Shown here: positions 37,689 through 46,969 of the stretch, piece by piece | How the letters are laid out: each line of letters opens with the position of its first letter | How positions within the stretch are numbered: position 1 is the stretch's first letter | NCBI RefSeq assembly: GCF_004210735.1 | Contig: NZ_SDZL01000005.1 | Location: forward strand, 1 to 64,000 | From: Brevundimonas sp. | GTDB lineage: Bacteria; Pseudomonadota; Alphaproteobacteria; Caulobacterales; Caulobacteraceae | Direction: 5' to 3' | DNA: 64,000 bases | Translations under genes and position numbers: made by a program | Notes under the pieces: generated by a model | Database searches by the model: none | The model's input: the letters and a program-made list of their open reading frames with translations, nothing else | Told to the model about the DNA's origin: nothing

Positions 37689-38781
37689 GAGCGACGCTCC
37701 ACGCAGCCACTCGCGCCAGCGCATCGGCCTCAATGTCAGCATAGAACAGGTTATAGGGCGGCGCCTTGCGCTGATCGGCCCAGGCGCCCTGTCGGCGGAA
37801 GGACTCCGAGTCTGGCCGCACATAGCGCAACACGCCATCCCGGCACTCGGCCGAGACCGCGCGGCTCTGCACTGGCGGCCGCACGCCCCATTCCAGATTG
37901 GTGGCGTTGGTGGCGCCCCGACTGTCGCGGGCGGCGGCCATCGGCTGATCGGCCGAGCCGGTGATGGGATTGACGCAGGCGGTGGGCGCCTCGGCCACAT
38001 TAATCAGCCGGCCTCGCGTATTCCATGTCAGGGCCCGCCGTTCGCGTCGGCTGGATTCGGCCTCGTCACCGTCTTCCACGGCGCCCCAGGCCACCACACA
38101 GCCCGCCTGATTGCGCTGTCGGCAGATCGGGAAGGTGGTGAACCGACCGATCGGGGTCAGCACGTCCATCAGATAGACCGCCACCACCCGATCGCGCAGC
38201 GCCGGGTCAGGCAGTATGCGATCATGCAGCAGACGGTCGGCCAGTTCGCCGCCCTGCTCGCTGCCCGCCAGGATGATGGGACCCGTGGGGTGTCGCGTCA
38301 GCCAGACATCAAAGGCCCGCAAGATGTCGCCATAGGCGAACTCACGCGCTTCACGCGCATCGTCACGCAGGGTGAGACGGGTATACAGGCTGCCTTGGCG
38401 ATAGCGCGGGGCGCTGATCGCGCCACTGCGTGCGAACGGCCCGGCATGGTTGGGCAGGACGACATGGCGCAGATAGGCATCCGCCTTCACGTCATCGATG
38501 GGTCCGTTCCAGTGCGGGCCGCCATCATAGGTGGTCGAGTGGATGAAGAAGATCTGCGCCCTGCCCGCGTCGGCCGACCGGTTGTCCAGCAGGGCCCAGG
38601 ACGACGCCTTGGGGTAGTCCGGCGCAGGCGGCGGCTCATAGGTCTGGAACGGCACCTGGGGGTCCAGCATGGCCCGCAGGATATCGCCCCGCCATACCGC
38701 CACGGCGGACAGCAGCACGAAAATCATGGCGAAGCCCAGCCATCCGGCCCATTGCCGGAACGTTAGCCGGGGCGTCTTCAT
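37678..38781 (-). CDS. DUF3089 family membrane-anchored protein with altered nucleophile motif
   Basis: This 367-aa protein has one N-terminal membrane segment (about residues 12-30) and an alpha/beta-hydrolase-like DUF3089 domain (FFIHSTTYDGGPHWNGPIDD at about 78-97). DUF3089 proteins normally carry a nucleophile elbow of the form GHSQG; here the aligned stretch is LAGSEQGG (about 171-178), with Glu at the nucleophile place and Ser one residue earlier. It may be inactive or use a shifted serine. It overlaps hldD by 4 nt and the GT25 gene by 11 nt, so it belongs to the LPS run. The ORF-track extension of 94 codons lies in hldD and is rejected. Confidence 0.7.
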   Translation of the reverse strand: MKTPRLTFRQWAGWLGFAMIFVLLSAVAVWRGDILRAMLDPQVPFQTYEPPPAPDYPKASSWALLDNRSADAGRAQIFFIHSTTYDGGPHWNGPIDDVKADAYLRHVVLPNHAGPFARSGAISAPRYRQGSLYTRLTLRDDAREAREFAYGDILRAFDVWLTRHPTGPIILAGSEQGGELADRLLHDRILPDPALRDRVVAVYLMDVLTPIGRFTTFPICRQRNQAGCVVAWGAVEDGDEAESSRRERRALTWNTRGRLINVAEAPTACVNPITGSADQPMAAARDSRGATNATNLEWGVRPPVQSRAVSAECRDGVLRYVRPDSESFRRQGAWADQRKAPPYNLFYADIEADALARVAAWSVAHGG

Positions 38782-39779
38782 CGATAGGGGTCCGGCTGTG
38801 AAAGATAGTCCTGAACGTACCGGCGCACGCCTTCTTCCAGCGGCGTGGACTGGCCACCGAAGCCCAAGGCGCGAATGCGATCCATGCTGGCCTCGGTGAA
38901 ATACTGGTACCGGTCGCGGATCGTTTCCGGCATGTCGATATAGCCGATGGACGGCGTCTTGCCCGCCGCCGCGAACGTCGCGCTCGCCAGGTCGGCGAAG
39001 GATCGCGCCTGACCCGAACCCGCGTTGAACACCCCCGACACGTCCGGTGTGTTCAGCAGCCATTCGACGATATCGACCACGTCGTCGACATAGACGAAGT
39101 CCCGCAACTGACCGCCATCGGGATAGTTCGGGTTATGGGACCTGAACAGGCTGACCGTTTCGCCCGCCTGAACCTGGGGCCAGATCTGGGCCACAACCGA
39201 TTTCATCCCGCCCTTGTGACCCTCGTTCGGGCCATAGACATTGAAGAATTTCAGACCCGCCCACTGGAGCGGCGCCTCGCCACGATCGGCGTGCCGCACC
39301 GCGTACTGATCAAACAGGTATTTCGAGAATCCATAGGCGTTTAGTGGGCGAAGCACATTCAAGCTCTCAGGATCATCGCGATCCTCGAACCCCTGTTGTC
39401 CATCACCATAGGTTGCCGCCGATGACGCGTAGATCATCCGCGCGTCCCGAAGCGCGCACCAGTCCCAGATGTCGCGAGACAGGCTGAAGTTGGTGCGCAT
39501 GATCAGATCGACGTCGGCCTCGGTCGTCGAGGATATGGCGCCCATGTGGATCACCGCCTCGATCCGCTCGGCGTGTCGTTCCAACTGATCGAACAGGTCT
39601 TCGGGCGCCCAGACATCGGCGACCGGGTGTTTGGCGATGTTCTTCCACTTGCCCAGTTCAGCGGTCTCGAACCGGTCGCAGACGACGACGTCCCAAGCTT
39701 CCGTAGCGCACAGGCGCGCGACGATGTTCGAGCCGATGAAGCCCGCCCCCCCGGTGACCACGATTATGCGCGGGATCAT
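38778..39779 (-). CDS. hldD: ADP-L-glycero-D-manno-heptose 6-epimerase
   Basis: This 333-aa short-chain dehydrogenase-fold enzyme uses tightly bound NADP to convert ADP-D-glycero- to ADP-L-glycero-D-manno-heptose, the sugar of LPS inner core. The Rossmann motif VVTGGAGFIGSNIVARL is at residues ~5-21, the catalytic tyrosine motif is YGFSKYLFDQ, and FNVYGPNEGHKGGMKSVV is HldD-specific. The ORF-track start adds 28 unrelated codons. It is co-translated with hldE (ATGA overlap). Confidence 0.95.
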   Translation of the reverse strand: MIPRIIVVTGGAGFIGSNIVARLCATEAWDVVVCDRFETAELGKWKNIAKHPVADVWAPEDLFDQLERHAERIEAVIHMGAISSTTEADVDLIMRTNFSLSRDIWDWCALRDARMIYASSAATYGDGQQGFEDRDDPESLNVLRPLNAYGFSKYLFDQYAVRHADRGEAPLQWAGLKFFNVYGPNEGHKGGMKSVVAQIWPQVQAGETVSLFRSHNPNYPDGGQLRDFVYVDDVVDIVEWLLNTPDVSGVFNAGSGQARSFADLASATFAAAGKTPSIGYIDMPETIRDRYQYFTEASMDRIRALGFGGQSTPLEEGVRRYVQDYLSQPDPYR

Positions 39780-41236
39780 TGCTCGGCCCCCGTCATCTTC
39801 TCGATGGTCCTGGTCGTGGAATAGCCGTCCGCGAAGTCGGCCAGACGCACCACACCGCCCCAACTTTCGACCAGGTCGCCACCGACCACGCCCTCGCGCG
39901 TATAGTCGCTGCCCTTGATAAGAACGTCCGGCCGCAGCCGCTCGATCAGGGACAGCGGCGTCGGATCGTCAAAGGCCGTAACGCGATCCACGCTGGCCAG
40001 GCCGCCGATCACGGCCGCGCGGCTGTCCAGATCGTTGACCGGACGGCCCTCGCCCTTCAGCCGGAGGACCGAGGCGTCGGTGTTCAATGCGACGATCAGC
40101 CGATCGCACCAGCCGCGCGCCTGGGCCAGATAGGCGACATGGCCGCGGTGCAGGATGTCGAAGCAGCCGTTGGTGAAGCCGACCTTCAGGCCCTGACGCT
40201 TCCACGCCTCGACCTGTTCGGCCAGTTCGTCCAGCGGCGTGACCTTGGATTGGGCCAGGGCCGCGTGCTGGCTCATCTCGGCCTCGATCAGCTCTGTCGG
40301 GGTGACCACGGCCGTGCCGCTTTTCCCAACGACCACACCCGACGCCAGAATGGCGAACTGCACCGCCGTTTCCAGTGTCGCGCCCGCCCCCAGCGCCAGT
40401 CCCACCGCCGCCAGAGCAGTGTCGCCGGCGCCAGACACGTCGAACACTTCACGGGCTCGCCCGGGGAAATGGGTGATACCGCCGTCCCGACGCGCCAGGG
40501 TCATGCCTTTGCCTGCGCGGGTCACGACGATGGCCTTGGCTGTCGTGGCGGCCAGCAAGGCCCTCAGCGCCGCCTCGACCTCTTCGTCTGTCTCGACCGG
40601 GAGGCCCGTGGCCCCCGCCAGTTCGCTGGCGTTCGGCTTGATCAGATCGACCGCCCCATAGCGGGCGAAGTCCCGCCCCTTGGGATCGACGATCACCGGT
40701 ACGCCATACTCACGTCCGGCCCACAACGCCGCCGCGATCAGGTCGTCATCCACCACGCCTTTCGCGTAATCTGATAAAAGAATGGCTGAGGAATTTGAAA
40801 AGACAACGCGATCCAGTTTAGCGCCCGCCAGCCACTTTTCATCGTCCAGCCGCAGAAGCTGCTGCCCGGCGGCGACGAAACGCGTCTTGACGATGGTCGA
40901 CGACCCGGCCGGTCTGGCGACGGCGTCCTCGACCCGATCCTCGGCGGCGATCAGGGCCGTCAGCTCCGCTCCGGCGACGTCGTCCCCCGCAACCGCGCCC
41001 AGCCGGGCTACGGCGCCGAGGGCCGCAACATTGCGCGCCACATTGCCCACCCCGCCTGGCATGGCCACGGTGCGGCGGGTCTTCAGAACCGGTATCGGCG
41101 CCTCGGGCGAGATACGGCTGACTTCGCCATAGACATAGCGATCCAGCATCAGGTCGCCGACACAGGCCACCGTCTGGTCGCGGATGCGCTCCAGCAGCAA
41201 CTGCAAGGCGCCGAGGTCGAGTGTGCGTTCAGCCAT
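39776..41236 (-). CDS. hldE: Bifunctional heptose 7-phosphate kinase / heptose 1-phosphate adenylyltransferase
   Basis: This 486-aa fusion has an N-terminal PfkB-type kinase domain (VACVGDLMLDRYVYGEVSRISPEAPIPV; ATP/base site DVSGAGDTALAAVGLAL). The C-terminal nucleotidyltransferase domain (VGFTNGCFDILHRGHVAYLAQA) makes ADP-D-glycero-heptose. Together with HldD it supplies heptose for LPS core. The fusion is the usual proteobacterial form. Confidence 0.96.
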   Translation of the reverse strand: MAERTLDLGALQLLLERIRDQTVACVGDLMLDRYVYGEVSRISPEAPIPVLKTRRTVAMPGGVGNVARNVAALGAVARLGAVAGDDVAGAELTALIAAEDRVEDAVARPAGSSTIVKTRFVAAGQQLLRLDDEKWLAGAKLDRVVFSNSSAILLSDYAKGVVDDDLIAAALWAGREYGVPVIVDPKGRDFARYGAVDLIKPNASELAGATGLPVETDEEVEAALRALLAATTAKAIVVTRAGKGMTLARRDGGITHFPGRAREVFDVSGAGDTALAAVGLALGAGATLETAVQFAILASGVVVGKSGTAVVTPTELIEAEMSQHAALAQSKVTPLDELAEQVEAWKRQGLKVGFTNGCFDILHRGHVAYLAQARGWCDRLIVALNTDASVLRLKGEGRPVNDLDSRAAVIGGLASVDRVTAFDDPTPLSLIERLRPDVLIKGSDYTREGVVGGDLVESWGGVVRLADFADGYSTTRTIEKMTGAEQ

Positions 41237-41254
41237 GACGCCGAACTACCGGAT

Positions 41255-42133
41255 TCACGCGGCCTGCGCCATTTGCGCCTTCGCCCCGATCTTGATGGCC
41301 AGGTCATCAAAGGCGATCAGGTCACGGGCCAGCGCCTCGAACTGGTTCAGCGGCACCATGTTCGGGCCATCGGATGGCGCGTTGTCCGGGTCCTGGTGGG
41401 TTTCCATGAAGACGGCGTCGACACCGACCGATACGGCGGCCCGCGCCAGCACCGGCACGAACTCGCGCTGACCGCCCGACGACGTGCCCTGCCCGCCCGG
41501 TTGCTGGACGCTGTGGGTGGCGTCGAACACGACCGGACAGCCGATCTCGCGCAGGATCGGCAGGGCCCGCATGTCGCTGACCAGGGTGTTGTAGCCGAAG
41601 CTGGCCCCGCGCTCGCAGGCCATGACGTTGGGATTGCCCGCGCCGACGACCTTGGCGATGACGTTCTTCATGTCCCAAGGGGCCAGGAACTGGCCCTTCT
41701 TGATGTTGATGACCTTGCCAGTGGCGGCTGCGGCCAGCAGCAGGTCCGTCTGACGCGACAGGAAGGCCGGGATCTGCAGCACATCCACAACCTCGCCCAC
41801 CGGTCCGCACTGGGCCTCGGAGTGGACGTCCGTCAGGGTCGGCAGGCCGGTCACTTCGCGGATTTCGGCAAAGATCGGCATCGCGTCTTTCAGGCCGATG
41901 CCCCGCGCGGCGCTGGCGCTGGTGCGGTTCGCCTTGTCGAAGCTGGTCTTGTAGATAATGCCGACATCCAATCGGTCGCCGATTTCCTTCAGCGCGTGGG
42001 CGGTCTCCAGCGCATGCTGGCGGCTTTCCATCTGGCAGGGGCCAGCGATGAAAACGATGCGGGCGCCGCCGCCGATGACGACGGGCTTGCTCAGGCCTTC
42101 GGAGATTTCGATGACGGCGTTCGGACGGTTCAC
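41255..42133 (-). CDS. kdsA: 3-deoxy-8-phosphooctulonate (KDO8P) synthase
   Basis: This ~292-aa TIM-barrel enzyme condenses PEP with arabinose 5-phosphate to give KDO 8-phosphate, the first step to the KDO of LPS. The motifs [55 protein letters not shown] and [15 protein letters not shown] are diagnostic. The 102-residue leader in the ORF track overlaps the divergent sseA gene and promoter; the start is taken as the GTG at 42133, though the ribosome-binding site is unclear. With hldE/hldD it makes a compact LPS-core set. Confidence 0.93.
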   Translation of the reverse strand: MNRPNAVIEISEGLSKPVVIGGGARIVFIAGPCQMESRQHALETAHALKEIGDRLDVGIIYKTSFDKANRTSASAARGIGLKDAMPIFAEIREVTGLPTLTDVHSEAQCGPVGEVVDVLQIPAFLSRQTDLLLAAAATGKVINIKKGQFLAPWDMKNVIAKVVGAGNPNVMACERGASFGYNTLVSDMRALPILREIGCPVVFDATHSVQQPGGQGTSSGGQREFVPVLARAAVSVGVDAVFMETHQDPDNAPSDGPNMVPLNQFEALARDLIAFDDLAIKIGAKAQMAQAA

Positions 42134-42247
42134 GGCAGGGCTTTCGATCGATGTCAGGGCTTGCGACGCATCCTCTGACGCGCCTATGCGGCGATCAGGT
42201 GGCGTCGCACACTGTTCCGCGCAAGCTTTAGCACGGAGGTCCGAGTC

Positions 42248-43078
42248 GTGACCAACCCGCTGATCGACACCGCGACGCTGGCCGATCATCTCGACGATCC
42301 GGACCTGCGCATCATCGACGGCAGCTGGCATCTGGATGGCCGGGATGGGCGGGCTGAGTTCGAGGCGGCTCGACTGCCCGGCGCACGGTTCTTCGATCTG
42401 GAGGCCAGTTCCGAACAGGACAGTCCGCTGCCCCACATGATGCCGTCTGCAGAAGCGTTCGCGGCACAGATGGGCGCCCTGGGGCTAGGCGTTGATGATC
42501 ATATCGTCGTGTACGACACCGTCGGAATTCGCTCTGCGCCGCGGGTCTGGTGGATGCTGCGCACGATGGGCGCCGAGCGGGTTCAGGTTCTGGACGGCGG
42601 CTTGCCGAAATGGCGCGCCGAGGGCCGCCCTGTCGAGACCACCCCCTCCCTGCCGCCGCAGCCCGCCCGGTTCCGGGCGCGCCTTCATGCCGACGCCGTG
42701 GTCGATCTGGATCAGGTGCGGCGGGCGCTAGGTGGATCAACCCAGGTGCTGGACGCGCGCGCGGCCGTCCGCTTCCGGGGCGAGGTGGCTGAGCCCCGTC
42801 CCGGCCTGCGATCCGGCCACATGCCCGGCGCGCTCAATCTGCCGTTCGGCGAGCTGCTGAACGCGGACGGCACGATGAAGCGCGGCATGGCGCTGGAACA
42901 GGCGTTCCGGATGGCCGGCGTTGATCTGGACCGGCCTGTCATCACGACCTGCGGATCGGGTGTGACGGCGGCCATCCTGACGCTGGGCCTTGCGATATTG
43001 GGCCGTTCGAGCCGCCTTTACGACGGCTCGTGGGCGGAATGGGGCGCGCGCGATGACGCGCCCGTCGCCGCCGGCTGA
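42248..43078 (+). CDS. sseA: 3-mercaptopyruvate/thiosulfate sulfurtransferase
   Basis: This 276-aa two-domain rhodanese has its active site in the C-terminal domain, [11 protein letters not shown], with Cys at about residue 235; CG[S/T]GVTA is the mercaptopyruvate sulfurtransferase type. It transfers sulfur from 3-mercaptopyruvate to thiols or cyanide. It starts with GTG; GGAGG is 8 nt upstream. It is divergent from kdsA and ends 3 nt before the convergent symporter gene. Confidence 0.92.
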   Translation: MTNPLIDTATLADHLDDPDLRIIDGSWHLDGRDGRAEFEAARLPGARFFDLEASSEQDSPLPHMMPSAEAFAAQMGALGLGVDDHIVVYDTVGIRSAPRVWWMLRTMGAERVQVLDGGLPKWRAEGRPVETTPSLPPQPARFRARLHADAVVDLDQVRRALGGSTQVLDARAAVRFRGEVAEPRPGLRSGHMPGALNLPFGELLNADGTMKRGMALEQAFRMAGVDLDRPVITTCGSGVTAAILTLGLAILGRSSRLYDGSWAEWGARDDAPVAAG

Positions 43079-43081
43079 CGA

Positions 43082-44404
43082 TCAGACCGCAGGCGGCGCC
43101 ACAGGAACGGGTTCGCCCGGCGCCAGCGGTTCGTCCACCTCGCCGCGCGAGACGACCGTCGCGGCGACCAGATCGCCGGTGACGTTCAGCGTGGTGCGGC
43201 ACATGTCCAGGAAGCGGTCGACCCCCAGGATCAGGCCGATGCCTTCGGCCGGCACGCCCACCATCACCAGGATCATCGCCACAACCGGCAGCGATCCGGC
43301 CGGCACGCCCGCCGTGCCGATGCCGCCCAGCACGCAGACCAGCATCACCATCACCTGCTGACCGATCGACAGGTCGATGCCGAAGAACTGGGCCAGGAAC
43401 AGCACCGTCACACCCTCGAACAGGGCCGTGCCGTTCTGATTAGCCGTCGCGCCGACCGTCAGCACGAAGCGCGCGATCTTGCGCGGCAGATGCAGTTGCT
43501 CCTCCGCCGCGCGCAGCGACACCGGCAGGCTGGCGTTCGAGGAGGCCGTGGCGAAGGCCACGACCATCGGCTCGCGCACGCCCTTGAAGAAGGCGATCGG
43601 CGACATGCCGCCCAGCCCCCAGACCGCCAGCGGATAGACGATGAACATATGGATCGCCATCGCGCCGACGGCCACGCCGACATAGGCCGCCAGCCGGATC
43701 AGCAGGTCCCAACCGAACAGGGCGGCCAGGTTGAACATCAGGCAGGCGATGGCGATGGGCGCCAGACGGATCACGAGGTTGATGAGCTTCATCGTCACCT
43801 CGAACAGCCCCTGAATCACTTCTTGCAGGCGGTCCGTCGCACGGCTGCGGGCCATGACCAGACCGACGCCGAACAGCAGGGCGAACACCATCACGGGCAG
43901 GATCTGGTTCTCGGCCGCCGCCGTGAAGACGTTGGACGGGATCAGGTCCAGGAAGAACTGCCCGAACTGGATCGACTCCGGCGCATTGCCGACGATGGAG
44001 GCGGCGCCCGCCGAACCCTCGGCCAGCAACCGCTGGGCCAGGACCGGATCGACGCCCGCGCCCGGCTGGAAGATGTTGACCATCACCAGGCCGATGATGA
44101 CGGCCACGGCCGAGATCACGACGGTAAAGGCCAGGGTCTTGCCACCCGCGCGACCCAGCACCTTCAGGTCGCCCATTTCCGCCACGCCCATGACAAGCGC
44201 CGAGAACAGCAGCGGGATCACCAGCATGAAGATCAGGCGCAGGAAGATTTGCCCCGCCGGCCCGGTGACGTTGGTGGTCAGCCATTGCACCCAGCCCGCA
44301 TCCGCCCCCTGGGTCACGTGAACGATCATGCCCAGGGTCAGACCGACCAGAAAGCCAATCAGCATCCAGACGTGGAGCGGCAGGCCGCGCTTCTTCGTTT
44401 CCAT
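43082..44404 (-). CDS. Dicarboxylate/amino acid:cation symporter (DAACS family)
   Basis: This 440-aa GltP/DctA-type secondary transporter has about eight membrane helices plus two re-entrant hairpins. The serine-rich hairpin [13 protein letters not shown] and [26 protein letters not shown] are the substrate and cation-binding motifs; [19 protein letters not shown] matches hairpin 2. The likely substrates are glutamate, aspartate or C4-dicarboxylates with Na+ or H+. The true ATG is one codon inside the track ORF, which starts at TTG, with GGGGGA upstream. It lies 28 nt after a solute-binding lipoprotein gene on the same strand. Confidence 0.92.
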   Translation of the reverse strand: METKKRGLPLHVWMLIGFLVGLTLGMIVHVTQGADAGWVQWLTTNVTGPAGQIFLRLIFMLVIPLLFSALVMGVAEMGDLKVLGRAGGKTLAFTVVISAVAVIIGLVMVNIFQPGAGVDPVLAQRLLAEGSAGAASIVGNAPESIQFGQFFLDLIPSNVFTAAAENQILPVMVFALLFGVGLVMARSRATDRLQEVIQGLFEVTMKLINLVIRLAPIAIACLMFNLAALFGWDLLIRLAAYVGVAVGAMAIHMFIVYPLAVWGLGGMSPIAFFKGVREPMVVAFATASSNASLPVSLRAAEEQLHLPRKIARFVLTVGATANQNGTALFEGVTVLFLAQFFGIDLSIGQQVMVMLVCVLGGIGTAGVPAGSLPVVAMILVMVGVPAEGIGLILGVDRFLDMCRTTLNVTGDLVAATVVSRGEVDEPLAPGEPVPVAPPAV

Positions 44405-44432
44405 CAATCCCCCGGGGGTTCTTCTGTCGGCT

Positions 44433-45545
44433 TCAGCGAATCGGCAGAGCGTAGATCAGACCGCCGGGTCGAGCATTCCATTGTGCGTTCAACCCACGCG
44501 CCAGGTCGAGCGTCGATTGCGAGCCAAGGTTCTTGTCAAAGATCTCGCCGTAGTTGCCCACGGCCACGACGGCGTTGCGGGCCCACCGCCGGTCCAGCCC
44601 CAGCTCGGCGCCCATGTCGCCTTCCTCGCCCAGCAACCGCCGGATGCGGGGATCGCGCGAATCCTTGCTCAAGGCCTCAGCATTGGCGCGTGTGACACCC
44701 AGTTCCTCGGCCAGGATGACGGCGTTCAGGGTCCAACGCACCAGCGCGGTCCATTGCTCGTCGCCGCGCCGCACGACCGGGCCCAACGGCTCCTTGGACA
44801 CCACATCGGGCAGGATGGCGTGGGCCTGTGGGTCGGACAGGGTCGTCCGGATGGCCGCCAGAGCGGAAATGTCGGCGCTGTAGGCGTCGCATTGTTCTCG
44901 GGAATAGGCCTGTCGGGCCTCCTCCTCATTGCGCAGAACCACGGCGCGATAGTCGATACCGCGCGAGCGGAAATAGTCTGCGGCGTTTAGCTCGGTCGTG
45001 GATCCGGCCTGCACACATATCCGCGCGCCGTTCAATTCGCTGGCGCTGTTCAGGTTCAGGGATCGCCGGACCAGAAAGCCCTGACCGTCATAATAGTTGA
45101 CCCCAGCGAAGCTGAGCCCATCGCCGGCGTCCCGCGTCATCGTCCAGGATGTGCTGCGCCACAGGACATCGATCCGCTGGGCCGCCAGCGCGTCAAACCT
45201 CTGCTCCGCGTTCAACGGCACAAAGCGCACAGCATTGGGGTCGTTAAGGATGGCCGCCGCCATGGCGCGGCAGAAGTCGACGTCGAACCCGCGCCATTGC
45301 CCACGATTGTCAATAAAGGCGAACCCGACCAGCCCCTCATGCACGCCGCAGTTCAGCCGTCCACGCGCCTTCACCGCCTGAAGCGTCGGGCTGGGCGGCG
45401 GGCCATCAGCCTGTTTGCGCGAAGGCATTGTGACAGGGGCCTGGGTGTCGACGCCGTCCTCCGGCGCCTGCGACCGGCCGCAGGCGGCCAGCGTCAGCGC
45501 CATGATCATGGCCGTTATCAATCGTCCGTTCGCCCGTGCCGCCAT
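44433..45545 (-). CDS. Amino-acid-binding solute-binding lipoprotein (AapJ/GltI-like)
   Basis: This 370-aa type-3 solute-binding protein has a lipoprotein signal (ITAMIMALTLAAC, Cys about residue 22) and a Pro-rich linker. The binding domain contains RGRLNCGVHEGLVGFAFIDNRGQWRGFDVDFCRAMAAAI, ARICVQAGSTTELNAADYFRS and EPLGPVVRRGDEQW, resembling the general L-amino-acid binder AapJ. No ABC permease or ATPase is in the window; instead a DAACS symporter gene follows 28 nt downstream. Lipid-anchored ABC binding proteins are less usual in Gram-negative bacteria. Confidence 0.8.
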   Translation of the reverse strand: MAARANGRLITAMIMALTLAACGRSQAPEDGVDTQAPVTMPSRKQADGPPPSPTLQAVKARGRLNCGVHEGLVGFAFIDNRGQWRGFDVDFCRAMAAAILNDPNAVRFVPLNAEQRFDALAAQRIDVLWRSTSWTMTRDAGDGLSFAGVNYYDGQGFLVRRSLNLNSASELNGARICVQAGSTTELNAADYFRSRGIDYRAVVLRNEEEARQAYSREQCDAYSADISALAAIRTTLSDPQAHAILPDVVSKEPLGPVVRRGDEQWTALVRWTLNAVILAEELGVTRANAEALSKDSRDPRIRRLLGEEGDMGAELGLDRRWARNAVVAVGNYGEIFDKNLGSQSTLDLARGLNAQWNARPGGLIYALPIR

Positions 45546-45619
45546 TCAGCGCCTCACCTGCTTGCGTCATCAGGGGGTTTAGAGGCCTTTAGGACGTGAT
45601 CCAAGCGTCAGGAGCCCCG

Positions 45620-46780
45620 ATGCCCTCGTTGACCGACAGAACACGCCTGATCGCCGGCGCCACGAGACGGGGCGGTGGCCGTCGTCCCGTCAATCCGCCA
45701 ATCGAACGCGCCTCGACCATGCTCAGTGACCGTGTGGCGGACATGCGCGATCCGTCGCTGGGCCCGCTTTACGGCCTGGATGGAACCAGCGCTGCGCGTG
45801 AGTTGCGCGCCGCCGTCGCCGATCTGGAGGGCGCGGCCGACGCCTGGCTGACACCCTCGGGGCTGTCTGCTGTCACCGTCCCCCTGCTGGCTCTTGCCCG
45901 GCCGGGCGACGAAATATTGACGACCGACGCCGCCTACGGTCCCACGCGCCGTTTTCTGACGCGGCATATGGGTCAGCGTGGTGTCGCCTCGCGATTTCAT
46001 CCCGCCGCCGCCTCTGCCGCCGACATCCTGTCGATGCTAACGGAACGCACCCGGGTGTTGCTGATCGAATCGCCCGGCTCGCTGACATTCGAAATGCTGG
46101 ATGTTTCCGCCTTGGCCGCTGCCTGTCGCGAGCGGGGCGTTCTGACCGTCATGGATAACACTTGGGCGGCGGGTCTGGCGTTCCGCCCCCTGGCGCAAGG
46201 CGTCGACATCAGCGTTCAGGCCCTGACCAAATACGCTGCGGGCCATTCCGATCTGCTGATGGGTTCTATCGCGCTCAGTGATCCCGAACTGAACCGGGCG
46301 ATCTGCGAGACGATTGAGGACCTGGGCTGGCATGTCTCGCCCGACGACGCCTGGCTGGCGCTGCGCGGACTGCGGACGCTGCCTCTGCGTTATGAACAGC
46401 AGGCCCGATCCGCGCTGACGATCGCCGAATGGCTGACCGCCCGGCCCGAAGTCGCGACGGTCCTTTATCCCGCCCTGCCCGGCTCTGTGGGGCATGACCT
46501 ATGGGCGCGAGACTATACGGGTGCGGCGGCGCTGCTGGGGGTCGTGCTCAAGGATGGCGCCATGGCCCAGGCCCATCGCCTGCTGGACGCCCTGACCCTG
46601 TTCGGCCTGGGCTATTCGTGGGGCGGATTTGAAAGTCTGGCGACGTATGAGACGCCGCAGCTGGCTTTCCGCCAGACGCGGCCCGACCTGCCCGGCTCGC
46701 TTCTGCGACTGCACATTGGGCTGGAAGACCCTGTCGACCTGATCGCCGACCTGGAGCAGGCGTTCGCGGCTTTGGCATAA
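45620..46780 (+). CDS. metC: Cystathionine beta-lyase (Cys/Met metabolism PLP enzyme)
   Basis: This 386-aa fold-type I PLP enzyme has the lysine motif VQALTKYAAGHSDLLMGS (Lys about residue 200) and the aromatic loop YGLDGTSAARELRAAVADLEGA. The overall pattern and the alphaproteobacterial form favour MetC, which converts cystathionine to homocysteine for methionine; gamma-synthase cannot be fully excluded. AGGAG lies 5-6 nt before the chosen ATG; the track's GTG start 8 codons upstream is less likely. It ends 7 nt before the tRNA-Arg remnant. Confidence 0.88.
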   Translation: MPSLTDRTRLIAGATRRGGGRRPVNPPIERASTMLSDRVADMRDPSLGPLYGLDGTSAARELRAAVADLEGAADAWLTPSGLSAVTVPLLALARPGDEILTTDAAYGPTRRFLTRHMGQRGVASRFHPAAASAADILSMLTERTRVLLIESPGSLTFEMLDVSALAAACRERGVLTVMDNTWAAGLAFRPLAQGVDISVQALTKYAAGHSDLLMGSIALSDPELNRAICETIEDLGWHVSPDDAWLALRGLRTLPLRYEQQARSALTIAEWLTARPEVATVLYPALPGSVGHDLWARDYTGAAALLGVVLKDGAMAQAHRLLDALTLFGLGYSWGGFESLATYETPQLAFRQTRPDLPGSLLRLHIGLEDPVDLIADLEQAFAALA

Positions 46781-46787
46781 GGGCGGC

Positions 46788-46835
46788 GCGCCCAGCAGGA
46801 CTCGAACCTGCACCCCCCTGCTGAGAAGGCAGGTG
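46788..46835 (-). pseudogene. tRNA-Arg 3' half (disrupted)
   Basis: Read on the minus strand this is the 3' part of a tRNA-Arg gene: part of the anticodon stem-loop (CCTGC-CTTCTCA-GCAGG, anticodon place UCU), variable loop, an intact T-arm GCAGG-TTCGAGT-CCTGC and acceptor strand TGGGCGC. No D-arm or 5' acceptor follows; the sequence becomes A-rich and unrelated. Its missing 5' acceptor partner GCGCCCA is found at 49321-49327. The two pieces fit as one gene. Confidence 0.8.
46818..46835. repeat. Putative attachment-site repeat, left
   Basis: The sequence CTGCTGAGAAGGCAGGTG lies in the anticodon arm of the tRNA-Arg 3' fragment. It matches 49285-49302 at 16 of 18 positions in the same orientation. 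Confidence 0.65.
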
Positions 46836-46859
46836 AAAATGAATAAAAACAACGCCGTC

Positions 46860-46920
46860 GTCCAACTGTTCTGCCAATGTTCGCTATCGTAGAATCAATG
46901 GGTTACAGGTCGAGTTGGAC
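46860..46920. repeat. Inverted AGTTGGAC repeat near the left end of the element
   Basis: GTCCAACT (46860-46867) and AGTTGGAC (46913-46920) form an inverted pair 45 nt apart. The same octamer recurs at 49207-49214, with a near copy AGTTGGATGGACGG from 49230 at the right end. Integrase arm sites are one explanation; a regulator or residual reading frame is another. Confidence 0.4.
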
Positions 46921-46969
46921 GGATTTAGTGGGTCTTCACACGCGGGGTTTAGATGGATAGCGTCACGGT

